DNA from: Pseudomonadota bacterium
GTDB taxonomy: Bacteria; Pseudomonadota; Gammaproteobacteria; Pseudomonadales; Azotimanducaceae
Assembly: GCA_027622495.1 (NCBI GenBank)
Contig: JAQBYL010000300.1
Span: forward strand, 1-5,560
DNA: 5,560 nt
Direction of reading: 5' to 3'
Shown here: positions 5,473 to 5,560 of the stretch, piece after piece
Layout: every line of letters starts with the position of its first letter
How positions within the stretch are numbered: position 1 is the stretch's first letter
Translations under genes and position numbers: made by a program
The notes under the pieces: generated by a model
What the model saw: only the letters and a program-made list of their open reading frames with translations
What the model was told of the DNA's origin: nothing
Databases searched by the model: none

Positions 5473-5560
5473 AGGGTCGATTGCCAGCAGGTTGATTGGT
5501 CGATGGGTCGATCTGGTATCTCGGCATGCGATCTGGACACTGTTGTTGATCGTCCTTCTG
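5468..5560 (+). CDS. Probable MMPL/RND-type (HpnN-like) transporter, N-terminal 31 codons only
   Basis: Starting at GTG 5468, which shares GTGA with the mlaA stop, the frame stays open to the window end. It reads MTGSIASRLIGRWVDLVSRH followed by AIWTLLLIVLL, a short basic, amphipathic cytoplasmic start leading into a first membrane helix. This is how MMPL-family RND proteins typically begin, and genes for such proteins often stand beside MlaC- and MlaA-family genes (HpnN in hopanoid clusters). With only 31 residues, the family call leans mainly on context; another inner-membrane protein is possible. A role in moving lipids toward the outer membrane would fit the neighbours. Confidence 0.55.
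   Translation, partial: MTGSIASRLIGRWVDLVSRHAIWTLLLIVLL

Noticed and set aside
5475..5512. Three copies of GGTCGAT as an operator cluster
   Set aside because: They fall within the start of the coding region at irregular spacing and are explained by codon use for Gly-Arg and Val-Asp-like residues.
1..5560. CRISPR arrays, tRNA or rRNA genes, insertion sequences
   Set aside because: No regularly spaced repeats, no tRNA cloverleaf, no transposase-like frame and no terminal inverted repeats were seen; almost all bases belong to the genes described.

Overview
The window reads as a Gram-negative proteobacterium, most likely a gammaproteobacterium. It encodes outer-membrane lipid-transport proteins (MlaC and MlaA families), lipoprotein and Sec-type signal peptides, and moderately GC-rich, tightly packed genes. 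Nothing here fixes the genus. If the selenocysteine reading below is right, the organism must also carry the selABCD machinery elsewhere.

Region 1 (1-455) holds the 3' part of a thioredoxin-fold/peroxiredoxin-like (AhpC/TSA, redoxin) gene whose start lies before the window. Its reading frame is open from base 1 to 414 except for one TGA at 55-57. That TGA sits where the first cysteine of the CxxC redox motif belongs, giving a U-P-F-C motif. A perfect 6-bp hairpin with a 5-nt loop lies 20 nt behind it, matching the general layout of a bacterial SECIS. This is the most striking feature of the window: a candidate selenoprotein that ordinary gene calling would truncate. The gene is closed by a 14-bp perfect hairpin, probably a terminator.

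Region 2 (about 455-5560) is one co-directional run of at least seven overlapping genes, probably transcribed from a weak promoter just behind the hairpin. The first four form a complete TatT-type TRAP transporter: TatT lipoprotein, periplasmic DctP, small permease DctQ and large permease DctM. The next three are an MlaC/HpnM-family periplasmic lipid-binding protein, MlaA (VacJ)-family outer-membrane protein and the first 31 codons of a likely MMPL/RND-type inner-membrane transporter. Overlaps of 4 to 14 nt between most neighbours suggest translational coupling. DctP has Trp where most TRAP binding proteins have the carboxylate-binding Arg, so its ligand may be hydrophobic rather than a C4-dicarboxylate. 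Together with the Mla-like genes, this suggests an envelope system moving a lipid or other hydrophobic molecule between membranes.

Two junctions in this run are odd. The MlaC-family gene seems to start at TTG inside the dctM stop. The start of mlaA looks damaged: a lipoprotein signal peptide with an LSGC lipobox is readable in another frame, interrupted by TAG and out of frame with the mature protein. This may be a sequence error or a real lesion.
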